Positions 1 to 7,083 of a DNA stretch of 46,213 nt are shown piece by piece. The stretch is taken from assembly GCF_900114015.1 (NCBI RefSeq), contig NZ_FORN01000047.1, positions 1-46,213 of the forward strand, read 5' to 3'. The notes below the pieces were generated by a model. It saw nothing but the letters and a program-made list of their open reading frames with translations, was not told where the DNA came from and made no database searches. Position 1 is the stretch's first letter; each line of letters opens with the position of its first letter. Position numbers and translations under genes: made by a program. Source of the DNA: Caulobacter sp. UNC279MFTsu5.1 (GTDB lineage: Bacteria > Pseudomonadota > Alphaproteobacteria > Caulobacterales > Caulobacteraceae).

Positions 1-58
<58 letters not shown>

Positions 59-129
59 TTCTTCCATAAAAATCAATACCTTACGCCGGTTTAGCAGCAT
101 GCTTCGCGGCGTCGGCGCGGGCGTTGGAT

Positions 130-139
130 CCCAGAATGG
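130..139. promoter_or_regulatory. Possible integrase arm-type site, left end
   Basis: CCCAGAATGG occurs here and again at 46072-46081, close to the right attachment core. A short sequence shared only by the inner flanks of the two att cores is what integrase arm-binding sites look like. A ten-base match alone is weak evidence. Confidence 0.3.
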
Positions 140-171
140 TTCCCGGAATGCCTGCGGCGAAAGCGACCGTT

Positions 172-188
172 TGCGAGCGCCGCTCGCA
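172..188. repeat. Dispersed 17-bp palindrome, copy 1
   Basis: TGCGAGCG-C-CGCTCGCA, with perfect 8-bp arms around one base, lies in the gene-free stretch 59-249 between attL and the first gene. It is the first of ten copies in this window. Confidence 0.85.
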
Positions 189-195
189 TCGGCCG

Positions 196-224
196 TTGAC
201 TCTTTCGGTCGTCAGGATGAGAAC
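196..224 (+). promoter_or_regulatory. Possible promoter for the left-end genes
   Basis: TTGACT at 196-201 is a good -35 element. A weak Caulobacter-type -10 (ATGAGAAC, 217-224, matching the A-N-A-W-C part of GCTANAWC) follows at about the expected short spacing. It sits just upstream of the first rightward gene. Apart from this, the palindrome and the possible arm site, I see nothing in 59-249. Confidence 0.3.
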
Positions 225-249
225 ATTAGCGGAACATCGAGAGCCGCCA

Positions 250-543
250 ATGTCACCCCCACGCGCCCATCAGCGCGCGAACCCGCGCGTGCCTAGACCG
301 CCTCGCGTCTACCAGCGGGGCGTGAAGAAGCTGACCCGCGTCAAATTCCAGGACCGGACCTTGCACTTCACCTTTCCCCAGAACACAGGCGGGGGCCGAA
401 GGTCGGCGGCCGGGTTCGTTGGGCCGGACCAGGTCCCCGCCTTCGAGGGCGACGAAGCGTGGTTCGAGATGGAACTGGTCGAGGGCCTCCCCTGGAACTA
501 CTGGCGCGCGGTGCGCCAGGTGGAGGGGCCGGCCAATGCCTGA
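250..543 (+). CDS. Small protein of unknown function
   Basis: This reads as a 97-residue protein that I do not recognise. The N-terminal third is rich in Arg and Pro. The remainder (from about residue 25) has a normal globular composition with aromatic and acidic residues near the end. The start is uncertain: ATG at 250 is used here, but GTG at 322 is preceded by a purine-rich stretch and would give a 73-residue protein without the odd N-terminus. The end overlaps the next gene by 8 bases, which supports a shared transcript running right towards the SRAP gene. Confidence 0.55.
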   Translation: MSPPRAHQRANPRVPRPPRVYQRGVKKLTRVKFQDRTLHFTFPQNTGGGRRSAAGFVGPDQVPAFEGDEAWFEMELVEGLPWNYWRAVRQVEGPANA

Positions 544-934
544 GCCTAGCGCCAGCGACCGCCGGAAGGCGGCCGCGCTGAAAGACGAGGTGGCGTCGAC
601 CCTGCTGATCGATTGCGTCGAGCTGGGCCACGACGTTTGGTTCAAGTGCCAATATTGCGGCATGGAGCGCACCTGGGGACGGCGGGAGATGTTGGGATCC
701 AAGCTTCGGGTGCGCCTTGCCTGGCCGCTCGATCGGATCCAGCGGGCGGTCGTCTGCCCGATCCGGGGGTGCGGCGGTCCCATGCCGATCATCCGGTTGA
801 TGCAGGGCGGCTATCAGGACGGGTTCGACCGGGCCGACGCGACCCGGCGACGCGCCTGGCTGATCGAGGCGTTGCTGGACGCCGGAATCATGCCGGCCGA
901 CGTCGGCCTGGCGTGGACGCCGGCCGAGCGCTGA
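536..934 (+). CDS. Putative zinc-ribbon protein
   Basis: This 132-residue protein has a Cys pair in the context FKCQYCG (about residues 39-42) and a second pair in CPIRGC (about residues 77-82), spaced like a zinc ribbon. The start at 536 is preceded by GGAGGGG at 522-528 and overlaps the end of the previous gene. Nothing in the sequence gives a substrate. Small Cys-pair proteins are common in phage accessory regions and often bind DNA, RNA polymerase or other proteins, but that is only a possibility here. Confidence 0.65.
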   Translation: MPEPSASDRRKAAALKDEVASTLLIDCVELGHDVWFKCQYCGMERTWGRREMLGSKLRVRLAWPLDRIQRAVVCPIRGCGGPMPIIRLMQGGYQDGFDRADATRRRAWLIEALLDAGIMPADVGLAWTPAER

Positions 935-937
935 TCG

Positions 938-1144
938 ATGGCCGACATGGATCCACGCACCGGGCGGCTGGCGTCGCTGCGCATCTGGTGCGCTTGCGGC
1001 TACAGTGTGACCTGGCCCAGCAGCGTCATCCTGGCCAAGGTCGGACCCTGGGTGCGGCCGCACGATCTTCGCACGGCGGTGCGCTGTACGGCTTGCGGCG
1101 CCAAGGGGCCGCCGAAAGTCCAGATCTCGGGGGAGAAACGGTGA
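938..1144 (+). CDS. Small Cys-pair protein, possible zinc ribbon
   Basis: This is a 68-residue protein with a C-A-C motif near residue 18 and a C-T-A-C motif near residue 50, the arrangement of a compact metal-binding fold. It starts three bases after the stop of the preceding zinc-ribbon-like gene, so the two are probably co-transcribed and co-translated. No family is recognised. The protein is basic at its C-terminus. Confidence 0.55.
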   Translation: MADMDPRTGRLASLRIWCACGYSVTWPSSVILAKVGPWVRPHDLRTAVRCTACGAKGPPKVQISGEKR

Positions 1145-1181
1145 GTCGGAGCGTTCTCGCCGGCGGCCTCGTTGAGGTCCC

Positions 1182-1418
1182 ATGCTTACGCCCTATGGAC
1201 ATACCTTCCGGATCAAGACCCGCGGACAGACCTGGTCGGGGATTTGGGCGCGCGAAGGCAAGGATGTCTGCGTTACGAGCGCCTTCGGATCCGGCCGCAC
1301 CAGTATCGGCCGGCGCCGGCCGGAACAGATCGCCGAAGAGATCCTCGACCGCCTGGTCAACGCTTGGGCCGGAGCACCCAGCCATGGCCGACAAAGCGTT
1401 TCTGGGCGTCCTCGATGA
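1182..1418 (+). CDS. Small protein of unknown function
   Basis: A 78-residue protein starts at ATG 1182, with GAGG seven bases upstream. Residues 1-62 look like a compact alpha/beta domain. The last 15 or so residues are Gly/Arg/Ser-rich and lie where a gene on the other strand (1357-1584) runs through, so the true C-terminus may be unconstrained. No family is recognised. Confidence 0.5.
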   Translation: MLTPYGHTFRIKTRGQTWSGIWAREGKDVCVTSAFGSGRTSIGRRRPEQIAEEILDRLVNAWAGAPSHGRQSVSGRPR

Positions 1419-1584
1419 TCGACAACGCCTGGCGGCGGATCTCGGCGTCGTCGTCGCCCACCGGATCGCTCAGACCGTCGCGGATCGAATGGGCGGCGTC
1501 CTCGAGCACGCTCGGATCCATCCAAGCCCCCGCCTCGATCCAGAGCAGCTCCAGGGCGCACACGCGCTTTTCGATCTCATCCAT
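1357..1584 (-). CDS. Small acidic helical protein, opposite strand
   Basis: The product is about 75 residues starting from ATG 1584 (an ATG at 1590 or a GTG at 1617 is also possible). It is acidic, mostly helical in composition and ends with a basic tail, which looks like a real protein rather than a shadow reading frame. It is the only convincing coding frame across 1419-1584. It is the sole leftward gene in this rightward block and overlaps the 3' end of the gene at 1182-1418 by 62 bases tail to tail. No family is recognised and no clear ribosome site is seen. Confidence 0.45.
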   Translation of the reverse strand: MDEIEKRVCALELLWIEAGAWMDPSVLEDAAHSIRDGLSDPVGDDDAEIRRQALSIIEDAQKRFVGHGWVLRPKR

Positions 1585-1637
1585 AGGCATGACGGCCACG
1601 CTAGTCGCGCCAGCCACGTTCGCATAGGCTCGCTTTC

Positions 1638-1826
1638 ATGAGCGAAGTCGGCCGACAACGGCCCGATCGGCCGCCTGACGCGGAGCTGCACGGCGAAGGC
1701 CCGACGCCGGAAGGGATCAAGGTACGGGCCGCCGAGGCCTATTACGCGGAAGTCTATATCGACCATGGCGACCCGATCCACGCGCCGCGCGGCTGGTGGC
1801 ACGCCAAGATCTGGAAGAGGCCCTGA
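1638..1826 (+). CDS. Small protein upstream of SRAP
   Basis: This is a 62-residue protein of unknown function. The C-terminal half is rich in aromatic residues and His and ends with a Trp-rich segment (about residues 52-60). Its stop codon shares a base with the SRAP start (TGATG at 1824-1828), so the two are translationally coupled. Only a weak ribosome site precedes the ATG at 1638. Confidence 0.55.
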   Translation: MSEVGRQRPDRPPDAELHGEGPTPEGIKVRAAEAYYAEVYIDHGDPIHAPRGWWHAKIWKRP

Positions 1827-2593
1827 TGTGCAACGTCTATGAGCTCAAGTACGATTTGTTCGGCTGGGCCAAGGCCCACGACGATCTTCTGCACCGCCAC
1901 CTGACCCTGCCTGGCGGCGTCGCGTTCGAGCAGGCCAATATCGATCTGACCTGGTCGACCACGCTCTATCCGGACTACCGCGCCCCGATCGTGCGGCGTG
2001 GGGCCGACGGAGCCGACGAAATTCACTTCGCCCGCTGGGGAATGCCGTCGCCGCAGTTCGTGCTAAAACAGGCGGTCGAAAAGAAGGTCGCCGCCCTAAC
2101 GAAGAAGGGCCAGGCGTACGACTACGCCGAGCTGCTACGCATGCAGCGCGACGAAGGCGTGACCAATCTGCGCAACCTTGAAAGCCCGCACTGGCGGCGA
2201 TGGCAGGCGATCGAGAACCGCTGCGTCGTGCCGATCACCGCCTTCAGCGAGCCCGACCAGGTTGGCGGCATGTACAAGCCGATCTGGTTTTCTCAGAGCG
2301 ACGATCGTCCGCTGGCCTATTTCGCCGGCGTCTGGACGCCCTGGGCCTGCGTACGCAAGGTCAAGAACGGCTGGGAAGAATGCGACCTGTACGGCTTCCT
2401 GACGACCGAAGCCAACGCCGTGGTAGCGCCCTATCACAGCAAGGCCATGCCGGTGTTCTTGCGCTCGGCCGAGGAGGTCGAGACCTGGCTCACCGCGCCA
2501 TGGTCCGAGGCCGTCCAGCTGCAACGGTCGTTGCCGGCGGAGGACCTGAAGGTCGTCGCTTCGCCGGCGAAGGTGGAAGCCGAGACAGGCTGA
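1826..2593 (+). CDS. SRAP-family (YedK/HMCES-like) abasic-site protein
   Basis: This 255-residue protein starts Met-Cys. The Cys2 start, the NRCVVPITAFSEP segment (matching the family's RCLIP...GFYEW region with its Glu) and the PYHSKAMPVFL segment (matching the conserved His-x-RMP region) identify an SRAP protein. Family members cross-link through Cys2 to abasic sites in single-stranded DNA and protect replication intermediates. The start at 1826 is chosen because the catalytic Cys must follow the initiator Met; translation further upstream would bury it. It is the last gene of the left rightward block, before a two-way terminator. A phage copy could protect replicating phage DNA, which is inference. 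Confidence 0.88.
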   Translation: MCNVYELKYDLFGWAKAHDDLLHRHLTLPGGVAFEQANIDLTWSTTLYPDYRAPIVRRGADGADEIHFARWGMPSPQFVLKQAVEKKVAALTKKGQAYDYAELLRMQRDEGVTNLRNLESPHWRRWQAIENRCVVPITAFSEPDQVGGMYKPIWFSQSDDRPLAYFAGVWTPWACVRKVKNGWEECDLYGFLTTEANAVVAPYHSKAMPVFLRSAEEVETWLTAPWSEAVQLQRSLPAEDLKVVASPAKVEAETG

Positions 2594-2601
2594 AACGCAA
2601 A

Positions 2602-2632
2602 AGCCCCCCCGGCGCTGGAGCGCCGGGGGGCT
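2602..2632. terminator. Two-way intrinsic terminator
   Basis: A strong GC stem (AGCCCCCC plus GGCGC pairing with GCGCC plus GGGGGGCT, loop TGGA) lies between the converging SRAP gene and the lysis operon. On the minus strand it is followed by TTTTGCGTTT, the better T-rich tail, so it probably ends the long leftward late transcript and also helps block the rightward one. Confidence 0.8.
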
Positions 2633-2671
2633 AAGGTTGCACGGGGCAGGGAAGAGGGGCCGGACGTCGGA

Positions 2672-3073
2672 TCACCAGAATTTCCACCAGGGGCGATTTC
2701 GCCGGCGACGCTCGGCCAGCCAGCGGTCCTCGAGGTCGTGCTCAGCCTGGTGCAAGGCGACGGCCGAGGCCCGGCGCGTTTCGCTGACGGCCAGCTGAGC
2801 GCCACGATCGCGCGCCACGGCCTCGAGGTCGACCAGGGTGGGCGTGCGAGCGGTGGGCAGCGCCATCAGATGCGCCGGTCGCTTGACGTCGTCAGGAAGC
2901 TCGATTCGGGGCGGGGTTCCCGCCTCCGCCTTCGCCGGCGGCGCTAGGTTCAGCGCAGAGGGCCGGAACAGATGAGCACACCCGCTCATCGCCACGGCGG
3001 ATCCGATCGACGACGCCAGCAGGCAGAGGCGCGTCAGCAGCCGCGTCGCGCGCGGCCTCGAGGTCGAGGGCAT
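2672..3073 (-). CDS. Outer-membrane spanin (Rz1-like lipoprotein)
   Basis: This 133-residue protein has a basic N-terminus, a hydrophobic segment and a lipobox ending A-M-S-G-C at about residues 28-32, so it should be lipidated and sorted to the outer membrane. A Pro-rich stretch follows (about 43-65), then a helical, charged C-terminus rich in Arg and Trp. The start at 3073 is preceded by AGGAG seven bases upstream. The gene begins inside the Rz-like gene in another frame, the classic overlapping Rz/Rz1 arrangement. The spanin pair joins inner and outer membranes at the last step of lysis. Confidence 0.8.
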   Translation of the reverse strand: MPSTSRPRATRLLTRLCLLASSIGSAVAMSGCAHLFRPSALNLAPPAKAEAGTPPRIELPDDVKRPAHLMALPTARTPTLVDLEAVARDRGAQLAVSETRRASAVALHQAEHDLEDRWLAERRRRNRPWWKFW

Positions 3074-3308
3074 GGTTGATCTCCTGCAGTCGGCGATCGA
3101 CGCCGGCGATCGCCGAGACGGCGTCGCCGGCGGCCTCGGCGCCTTCAGTGTTGAGGTTGGCGGCCGCGCCGGCGTCGGCGGCCGCCTCGGTCTTGGGCTT
3201 CTCGGCCGCGACCCCCTGGTGACGGGCCCAGCCGTAAGCGCCGCCGATCAGGGCGATCGCCACGACCGTCCCGACCACGGGGACGACCCAGGGCGGGGCG
3301 AGGGTCAT
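2892..3308 (-). CDS. Inner-membrane spanin (Rz-like)
   Basis: This 138-residue protein has one N-terminal membrane segment (about residues 8-28), an Ala-rich helical periplasmic region that could form a coiled coil, and a PLPAGVVDRIRR segment, a C-terminal motif often seen in Rz proteins. It starts at ATG 3308 overlapping the stop of the DUF6527 frame (ATGA), so it is coupled to it. The Rz1-like lipoprotein gene starts inside it. Rz anchors in the inner membrane and binds Rz1 across the periplasm. Confidence 0.75.
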   Translation of the reverse strand: MTLAPPWVVPVVGTVVAIALIGGAYGWARHQGVAAEKPKTEAAADAGAAANLNTEGAEAAGDAVSAIAGVDRRLQEINHALDLEAARDAAADAPLPAGVVDRIRRGDERVCSSVPALCAEPSAAGEGGGGNPAPNRAS

Positions 3309-3676
3309 TCCGGAAACTCCGGCAGGTCGACGGTCTGGCCGGCGAGGGCATGGGTGCAGTCGGCGAGGAACTGAATCCGACCGTCGATGATGAACGAATG
3401 GCAGACGCCGCAGGCGAAGCCGGAGCCGGGCGGCGGTCGACCTAAGCGCTCTTAATAATCGCACCAGCAATTGCCAGGCTGGCCGCCTCCGACGTAGTGC
3501 CCCGAGCGGATCAGAAGCGACGGGGTGAACGTCGGCTTGTCGCGATTGCCGTTGTAGCCCCAACGCGGCCCGTCACCCTGGCCGATCCGCACCTGGTGGG
3601 TCTGATTGCAGCCCGGACAGTAGAAGAACAACGTACCCTCGCCGGCCTGGCGCAAGATCGGAGACAGCGCGCTCAT
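3305..3676 (-). pseudogene. DUF6527 family protein split by an in-frame TAA
   Basis: The frame from ATG 3676 encodes 74 residues typical of DUF6527: CPGC near residue 20, a GYNGNRDKPTFTPS segment and a CWC motif near the break. It meets TAA at 3454-3452. The same frame continues for 48 codons with the family's C-terminal half (CGVCHSF, DGRIQFL, DCTHALAG) to TGA 3307-3305. The extended frame overlaps the endolysin stop upstream (ATGA at 3676) and the Rz start downstream (ATGA at 3308), so the full 123-codon frame is the ancestral gene. A TAC or TAT to TAA change would explain the break. Read-through, a recent nonsense mutation or a sequencing error are all possible. The function of DUF6527 is unknown; its Cys and His residues suggest metal binding. 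Confidence 0.85.
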
Positions 3677-4119
3677 GGCCGCACCGGCAGCAGTCCAGGA
3701 CGCGTTCCCTGGGCGTCGATCGTTAGCACCTGGCCGCGATTGTCCGGGTCGAAGCTGATATGAACCCAGCGGCCGAATTCATGGATCAGCTGGTCGAAGG
3801 CCAGGCCCGACAGCGCGATGCGCCTAGCCACCAGCAGGGGCGGCCCGAAGTCGGGACAGGTGAAGTCCACGGCCCAGCCCGACATATGGGCGCTGGCCTT
3901 GGCGCCGCCGGCGGCGCGATTGACCGCCGGCGAGCGATAGGCGCTCGAGACATGGATCGCCTGGCCGAGCAGCAGGGCGCGCACGCGCTCCATATGCTCG
4001 GCCGTGGTCGTCAGTCGCTTGAGGATGTCGGGCGGCGGGGTGTTGCTCAGGCCAAGCCGCCGCGCATTTTCGGACACGGTCAGTTCGGCCAGCGAGAAGT
4101 GCTCGCTCAGCTGCGTCAT
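3673..4119 (-). CDS. Endolysin, peptidase M15 family
   Basis: This 148-residue protein resembles the zinc D-Ala/D-Ala-type peptidase M15_3 fold. It has SAYRS (59-63), the metal-binding H-x6-D pattern at H78 and D85, and a final WVHISF segment supplying the last His. It would cut peptide cross-links in peptidoglycan. No signal peptide is seen, so export depends on the holin encoded just upstream. ATG 4119 is chosen over the TTG at 4131 because GGAG lies 7-10 bases upstream of it. It overlaps the DUF6527 gene (ATGA). Confidence 0.85.
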   Translation of the reverse strand: MTQLSEHFSLAELTVSENARRLGLSNTPPPDILKRLTTTAEHMERVRALLLGQAIHVSSAYRSPAVNRAAGGAKASAHMSGWAVDFTCPDFGPPLLVARRIALSGLAFDQLIHEFGRWVHISFDPDNRGQVLTIDAQGTRPGLLPVRP

Positions 4120-4147
4120 GGAGATCTCCAAGAAAAATGGGCAGGGA

Positions 4148-4163
4148 TGCGAGCGCCGCTCGC
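4148..4163. repeat. Dispersed palindrome, copy 2
   Basis: TGCGAGCG-C-CGCTCGC lies in the 45-base gap between the holin stop and the endolysin start. The last arm base is G instead of A, so the arms are 7 bp. Confidence 0.8.
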
Positions 4164-4164
4164 G

Positions 4165-4485
4165 TCAGTCTCGCGCTGCCGATGGATCCGCCGGCGGCGC
4201 GGTTGGTAGGGGGGCATTGGCGCCGGCCAGTTGGGCCAAGGCTCCGGTGGCGGTGCGGCTGGTCTCGGCCGCCGCCTCGGCCGCGTGCTTGGCCCCGACA
4301 TTGTTGCCCCAGCGGAACGCGCCGTAGGCGATCGGCACGCCAAGGATGGCCGTCGCCAGGCTGGAGAGGACCGGCGTGATGCTGTCCTCCAGCTTGACGG
4401 TGAAGAAGCCGACCAACATGCCGGACACCATCACCATGCAGCCGACGACGACGACCGCGTCGAGGGTTTCGTAGTCTCGTTTCAT
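4165..4485 (-). CDS. Putative holin, two membrane segments
   Basis: This 106-residue protein has two hydrophobic segments (about residues 9-30 and 37-57) separated by a short charged turn, then an Ala/Pro-rich hydrophilic tail. Its size, topology and place directly before the endolysin gene fit a class II-type holin that opens the inner membrane for endolysin escape. It overlaps the upstream coiled-coil gene by ATGA. There is no sequence motif diagnostic of holins, so the call rests on topology and context. Confidence 0.75.
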   Translation of the reverse strand: MKRDYETLDAVVVVGCMVMVSGMLVGFFTVKLEDSITPVLSSLATAILGVPIAYGAFRWGNNVGAKHAAEAAAETSRTATGALAQLAGANAPLPTAPPADPSAARD

Positions 4486-4952
4486 CCAGGATCTCCCATG
4501 GGCTTCAAGTGGCCGTCTGCGGTGACCTCGAGCGCGTCGAAGGTCAGGGGTTCGGGGTCGCGCCAGCCATGCTCAAGCAGGATCCGGCGATAGGCGCCGA
4601 CCTTGGCCTCGAGCTCGCGGATGCGGGCGTCGCGCAGCGAGATCTCGGCTTCCTTGCTGACGATCATTCGGGCGTGCTCCTGGCGCGCCTCGGCCAGTTC
4701 GTGCCGTAGCTTGTCGACCTCGGCCGTCCAGTGATCGACTTCCTCGCGAAGCGTCTGGATGATCTCGGCGGCCGCTTCGCGCGCCAGTCTCGCCAGGTCG
4801 AGCTTCGCGACCTGGCGGGCGGCAGCGGCCGCGACAGCGTCCGTGCGCCTCTTGGCCCGGGCGTCGATCCACATCTTGACCAGCGCGCCGATCGCGGCCG
4901 CGACGCCGGCGGCTTGCGTCCAGTACTTCTCGATCGCCGTGGGAAAATCCAC
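4482..4952 (-). CDS. Membrane-anchored coiled-coil protein of the lysis block
   Basis: This 156-residue protein has a short N-terminal hydrophobic segment (about 13-29), a long charged heptad-like helix (about 45-125) and a C-terminal tail with HGWRDPEP. GTG 4952 is chosen as start because AGGAG lies about seven bases upstream. The architecture resembles an inner-membrane spanin, but a clearer overlapping Rz/Rz1 pair exists at 2672-3308. It may be a lysis regulator, an antiholin partner or an unrelated structural protein. Confidence 0.6.
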   Translation of the reverse strand: MDFPTAIEKYWTQAAGVAAAIGALVKMWIDARAKRRTDAVAAAAARQVAKLDLARLAREAAAEIIQTLREEVDHWTAEVDKLRHELAEARQEHARMIVSKEAEISLRDARIRELEAKVGAYRRILLEHGWRDPEPLTFDALEVTADGHLKPMGDPG

Positions 4953-5008
4953 TGCACGCTCCTACCCTCCTGGCCCCGAGGACCTGGTCGCTGGTGGTGA
5001 TTTGAGGC

Positions 5009-6538
5009 CTAGTAGGCGTCGACGGTCGCCGTGCCTTGAATCACGGTCTTCCCAAACACCGGCGTGTTGCGCAGATGCAGTTTCGCCGCTCCGGAAAGCA
5101 GGATCCCGTAGCCCGACGACGCCGTCGGCTTCAGGTTGCCCTCGTCGATCCAGGCCTCGACATTGTCCTCGGCCTTGAACTCGGTCGGGTTGTTGCCGCC
5201 AGCCGTGTTCATCAGGTCGCCGAGGCTGCCGCTGATTTGCGGGCAGAACATCGCCACCTTGACCGTGTTGATGAAGTGGGCCGACACGCCCCGAGCCGCC
5301 GATCCGCGCGCGCAGATGATCACCATCTTCATGGCGTCATGGCCGGTGACCAGGTTGTTGCTGTCGTAGATCGAGATCTTGCCGGTGTCGTAGGCGGTGA
5401 CGTTGTTCCACAGCACGGAAGAGTCCGCGCCAAGCGCGTTGTGCTGGTTGGTCGCGTCTCGACCGCTGGCCCCCATCGTGCAGTTGTTGACATAGGAGAG
5501 GCCGTTGACGCCCTCGACCGCGTAGTCTCCGACGGCGCCGCTGGCGACCGTGGTCCCGCTGTATTTCAGCGAGCAATTTTCGAGGGCGATGACGACTTTC
5601 GGACCGCCGACGCCGCCCGTGAAGGCGACACGGAAGGCCGCGGCGTCACCGCCGACTAGGTCAAATCCGTCGGCCGGCGTCGCGCCCGTCAGGGCGAAAT
5701 TGATCTGGTTAGCGCCGTCAAGATAGACGTTCTTGGTGCTGACCAGCACCAAGGTGTTGGCGGCCGTCGGGGCCAGGCCGTCGCTGCGCCGCAGCGCCAT
5801 GACGTTGGAGATCTGCGACCACGTGTCCATACCAGTCAGGGCGGACGACTGGGTCAGCTGCTTCTTGAACTCGACGTAGTTTCCGAACCGGTCGCGGGCC
5901 AGCTTGTCGAACACTCGGGTCACGGTCGTCGACAGCGGGGCGGTGTAGCCGTCACCCGACGCGGTCCAGGTAAGGGCCGGTTGGATGGCCCCCACGGTGC
6001 ATCGGCCGCCGATCGCTTCGGCCAGGACGTTGATGTTCTGGATGGTGGTGACGACACCGCCAAGAGTAAAGCCGTTGTTGCGGTCAAACTCGACGCCGAC
6101 GCCGCACTGCGCCTTGATGTAGATCGAGGTCTGGCTGGCCGCCGCCGCCTTGACGAGCGGCTGGTAGAGGCTCTTGCAGGCCGACGCGAACGATAGGCAG
6201 TCGTTGGCGTTGTTCCCGGTGTTGACGTTGACATAGTAGGTCGGCCACGAGGCGTAACCGGGGAAGAGGCCCTTGACCGACAGGCCGGCGTCGCCGACCC
6301 AAGTCCCGTCGGCCATCTGGCGTGCGGTCGGGGTGATCGGATAGGTGGCCTGATCCCATCCCAAGCCGGGCGGGACCTCGAAAGTCTGGAGGCGCGAGCC
6401 TGGCAGGTTGGCGCTGGCCTGGGCCGCCAGGCCCCGCGCGACGACATCGACCCCTTGGGCCGAGGCGAGCTGAGGCAGCGCGACCAACCAGGCTAGCGCC
6501 GCGATGAGGACGCCGAAGCGCCGAAGCATGGTCTTCAT
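5009..6538 (-). CDS. Exported beta-helix-like tail spike or surface protein
   Basis: This 509-residue protein has a clear Sec signal peptide (basic start, hydrophobic core 8-22, cut after A-S-A near residue 27). The middle and C-terminal parts (about 130-490) show repeated short strands rich in Asn, Gly, Val and Thr, typical of right-handed parallel beta-helix proteins of the pectate lyase type, which phages use as tail spikes. No catalytic residues can be assigned. It is the last tail-side gene before lysis. A signal peptide on a spike is unusual, so a lysogen-expressed secreted protein is an alternative. Confidence 0.6.
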   Translation of the reverse strand: MKTMLRRFGVLIAALAWLVALPQLASAQGVDVVARGLAAQASANLPGSRLQTFEVPPGLGWDQATYPITPTARQMADGTWVGDAGLSVKGLFPGYASWPTYYVNVNTGNNANDCLSFASACKSLYQPLVKAAAASQTSIYIKAQCGVGVEFDRNNGFTLGGVVTTIQNINVLAEAIGGRCTVGAIQPALTWTASGDGYTAPLSTTVTRVFDKLARDRFGNYVEFKKQLTQSSALTGMDTWSQISNVMALRRSDGLAPTAANTLVLVSTKNVYLDGANQINFALTGATPADGFDLVGGDAAAFRVAFTGGVGGPKVVIALENCSLKYSGTTVASGAVGDYAVEGVNGLSYVNNCTMGASGRDATNQHNALGADSSVLWNNVTAYDTGKISIYDSNNLVTGHDAMKMVIICARGSAARGVSAHFINTVKVAMFCPQISGSLGDLMNTAGGNNPTEFKAEDNVEAWIDEGNLKPTASSGYGILLSGAAKLHLRNTPVFGKTVIQGTATVDAY

Positions 6539-6548
6539 GGAAGCCCCC

Positions 6549-7031
6549 TTATTGCGAGATGCGGATGGTCGCGGTCCCGGCCGCGAGGGCGGCGACCTCG
6601 ACGCGGAACTGGACGCCGGCCTCGGTCTCGACCCAGGCCTGTTCGGAGATGTTGCCGGTCCACACCGCGTACGGCTGGCCGGCGACGGTCAGCGGCAACC
6701 AGGTCGCGCCACCGTCGAACGATCGCGTCAGGCGCGCAGACAAACCGCTGGCGGTGCCCGTGATGCTGACGTTGATCGGCCGGCCGGCGACCGCCGGCAG
6801 CGCCGACGTGTTGCCCGGCGCCGTGAGGCTGGCTGTTACCGGAGGCACGCCGCTGGCCCCATAGGCCGGCGCGGGCGTCGTCGCCACGCCTGTGATCGGA
6901 TCGATCACTGAAACGGCGGTATAGGTAGACGGCTTCTTCCCGGTCCCGACGCTCATCTGCTGGGCGGCGGCGGGTACGGCGAAACAGGCGAGGGCGCATG
7001 CGAGCGCCGCTCGCACGAGGGCGAGGGTCAT
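6549..7031 (-). CDS. Small exported protein of the fibre region
   Basis: This 160-residue protein has a Sec signal peptide (hydrophobic core about 4-20, cut site A-A-A-Q near residue 24). The mature part is Thr/Ala/Gly-rich with beta-type composition and an SFDGGATW segment resembling short beta-propeller or Ig-like turns. ATG 7031 is chosen because GGAG precedes it by about eight bases. Dispersed palindrome copy 3 lies inside the signal-peptide codons. It lies between the beta-helix and NodB-like fibre genes and may be an accessory host-contact protein. Confidence 0.6.
   Translation of the reverse strand: MTLALVRAALACALACFAVPAAAQQMSVGTGKKPSTYTAVSVIDPITGVATTPAPAYGASGVPPVTASLTAPGNTSALPAVAGRPINVSITGTASGLSARLTRSFDGGATWLPLTVAGQPYAVWTGNISEQAWVETEAGVQFRVEVAALAAGTATIRISQ
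6999..7015. repeat. Dispersed palindrome, copy 3
   Basis: TGCGAGCG-C-CGCTCGCA with perfect 8-bp arms lies within the signal-peptide codons of the gene at 6549-7031. Confidence 0.85.
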
Positions 7032-7083
7032 GTAGCATCTCCGGAGGTGAAGGAGCCCAGCCAAGGCCGGGCAGGACGGCGGC

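Noticed and set aside
3452..3454. Internal TAA considered as a recoded (selenocysteine or pyrrolysine) codon
   Set aside because: Selenocysteine uses TGA and pyrrolysine TAG; TAA in place of a likely Tyr codon fits a point mutation or read-through better.
4482..4952. Coiled-coil membrane protein considered as the Rz spanin
   Set aside because: The pair at 2672-3308 has the overlapping lipoprotein gene and a more typical Rz ending, so this gene is left as unassigned.
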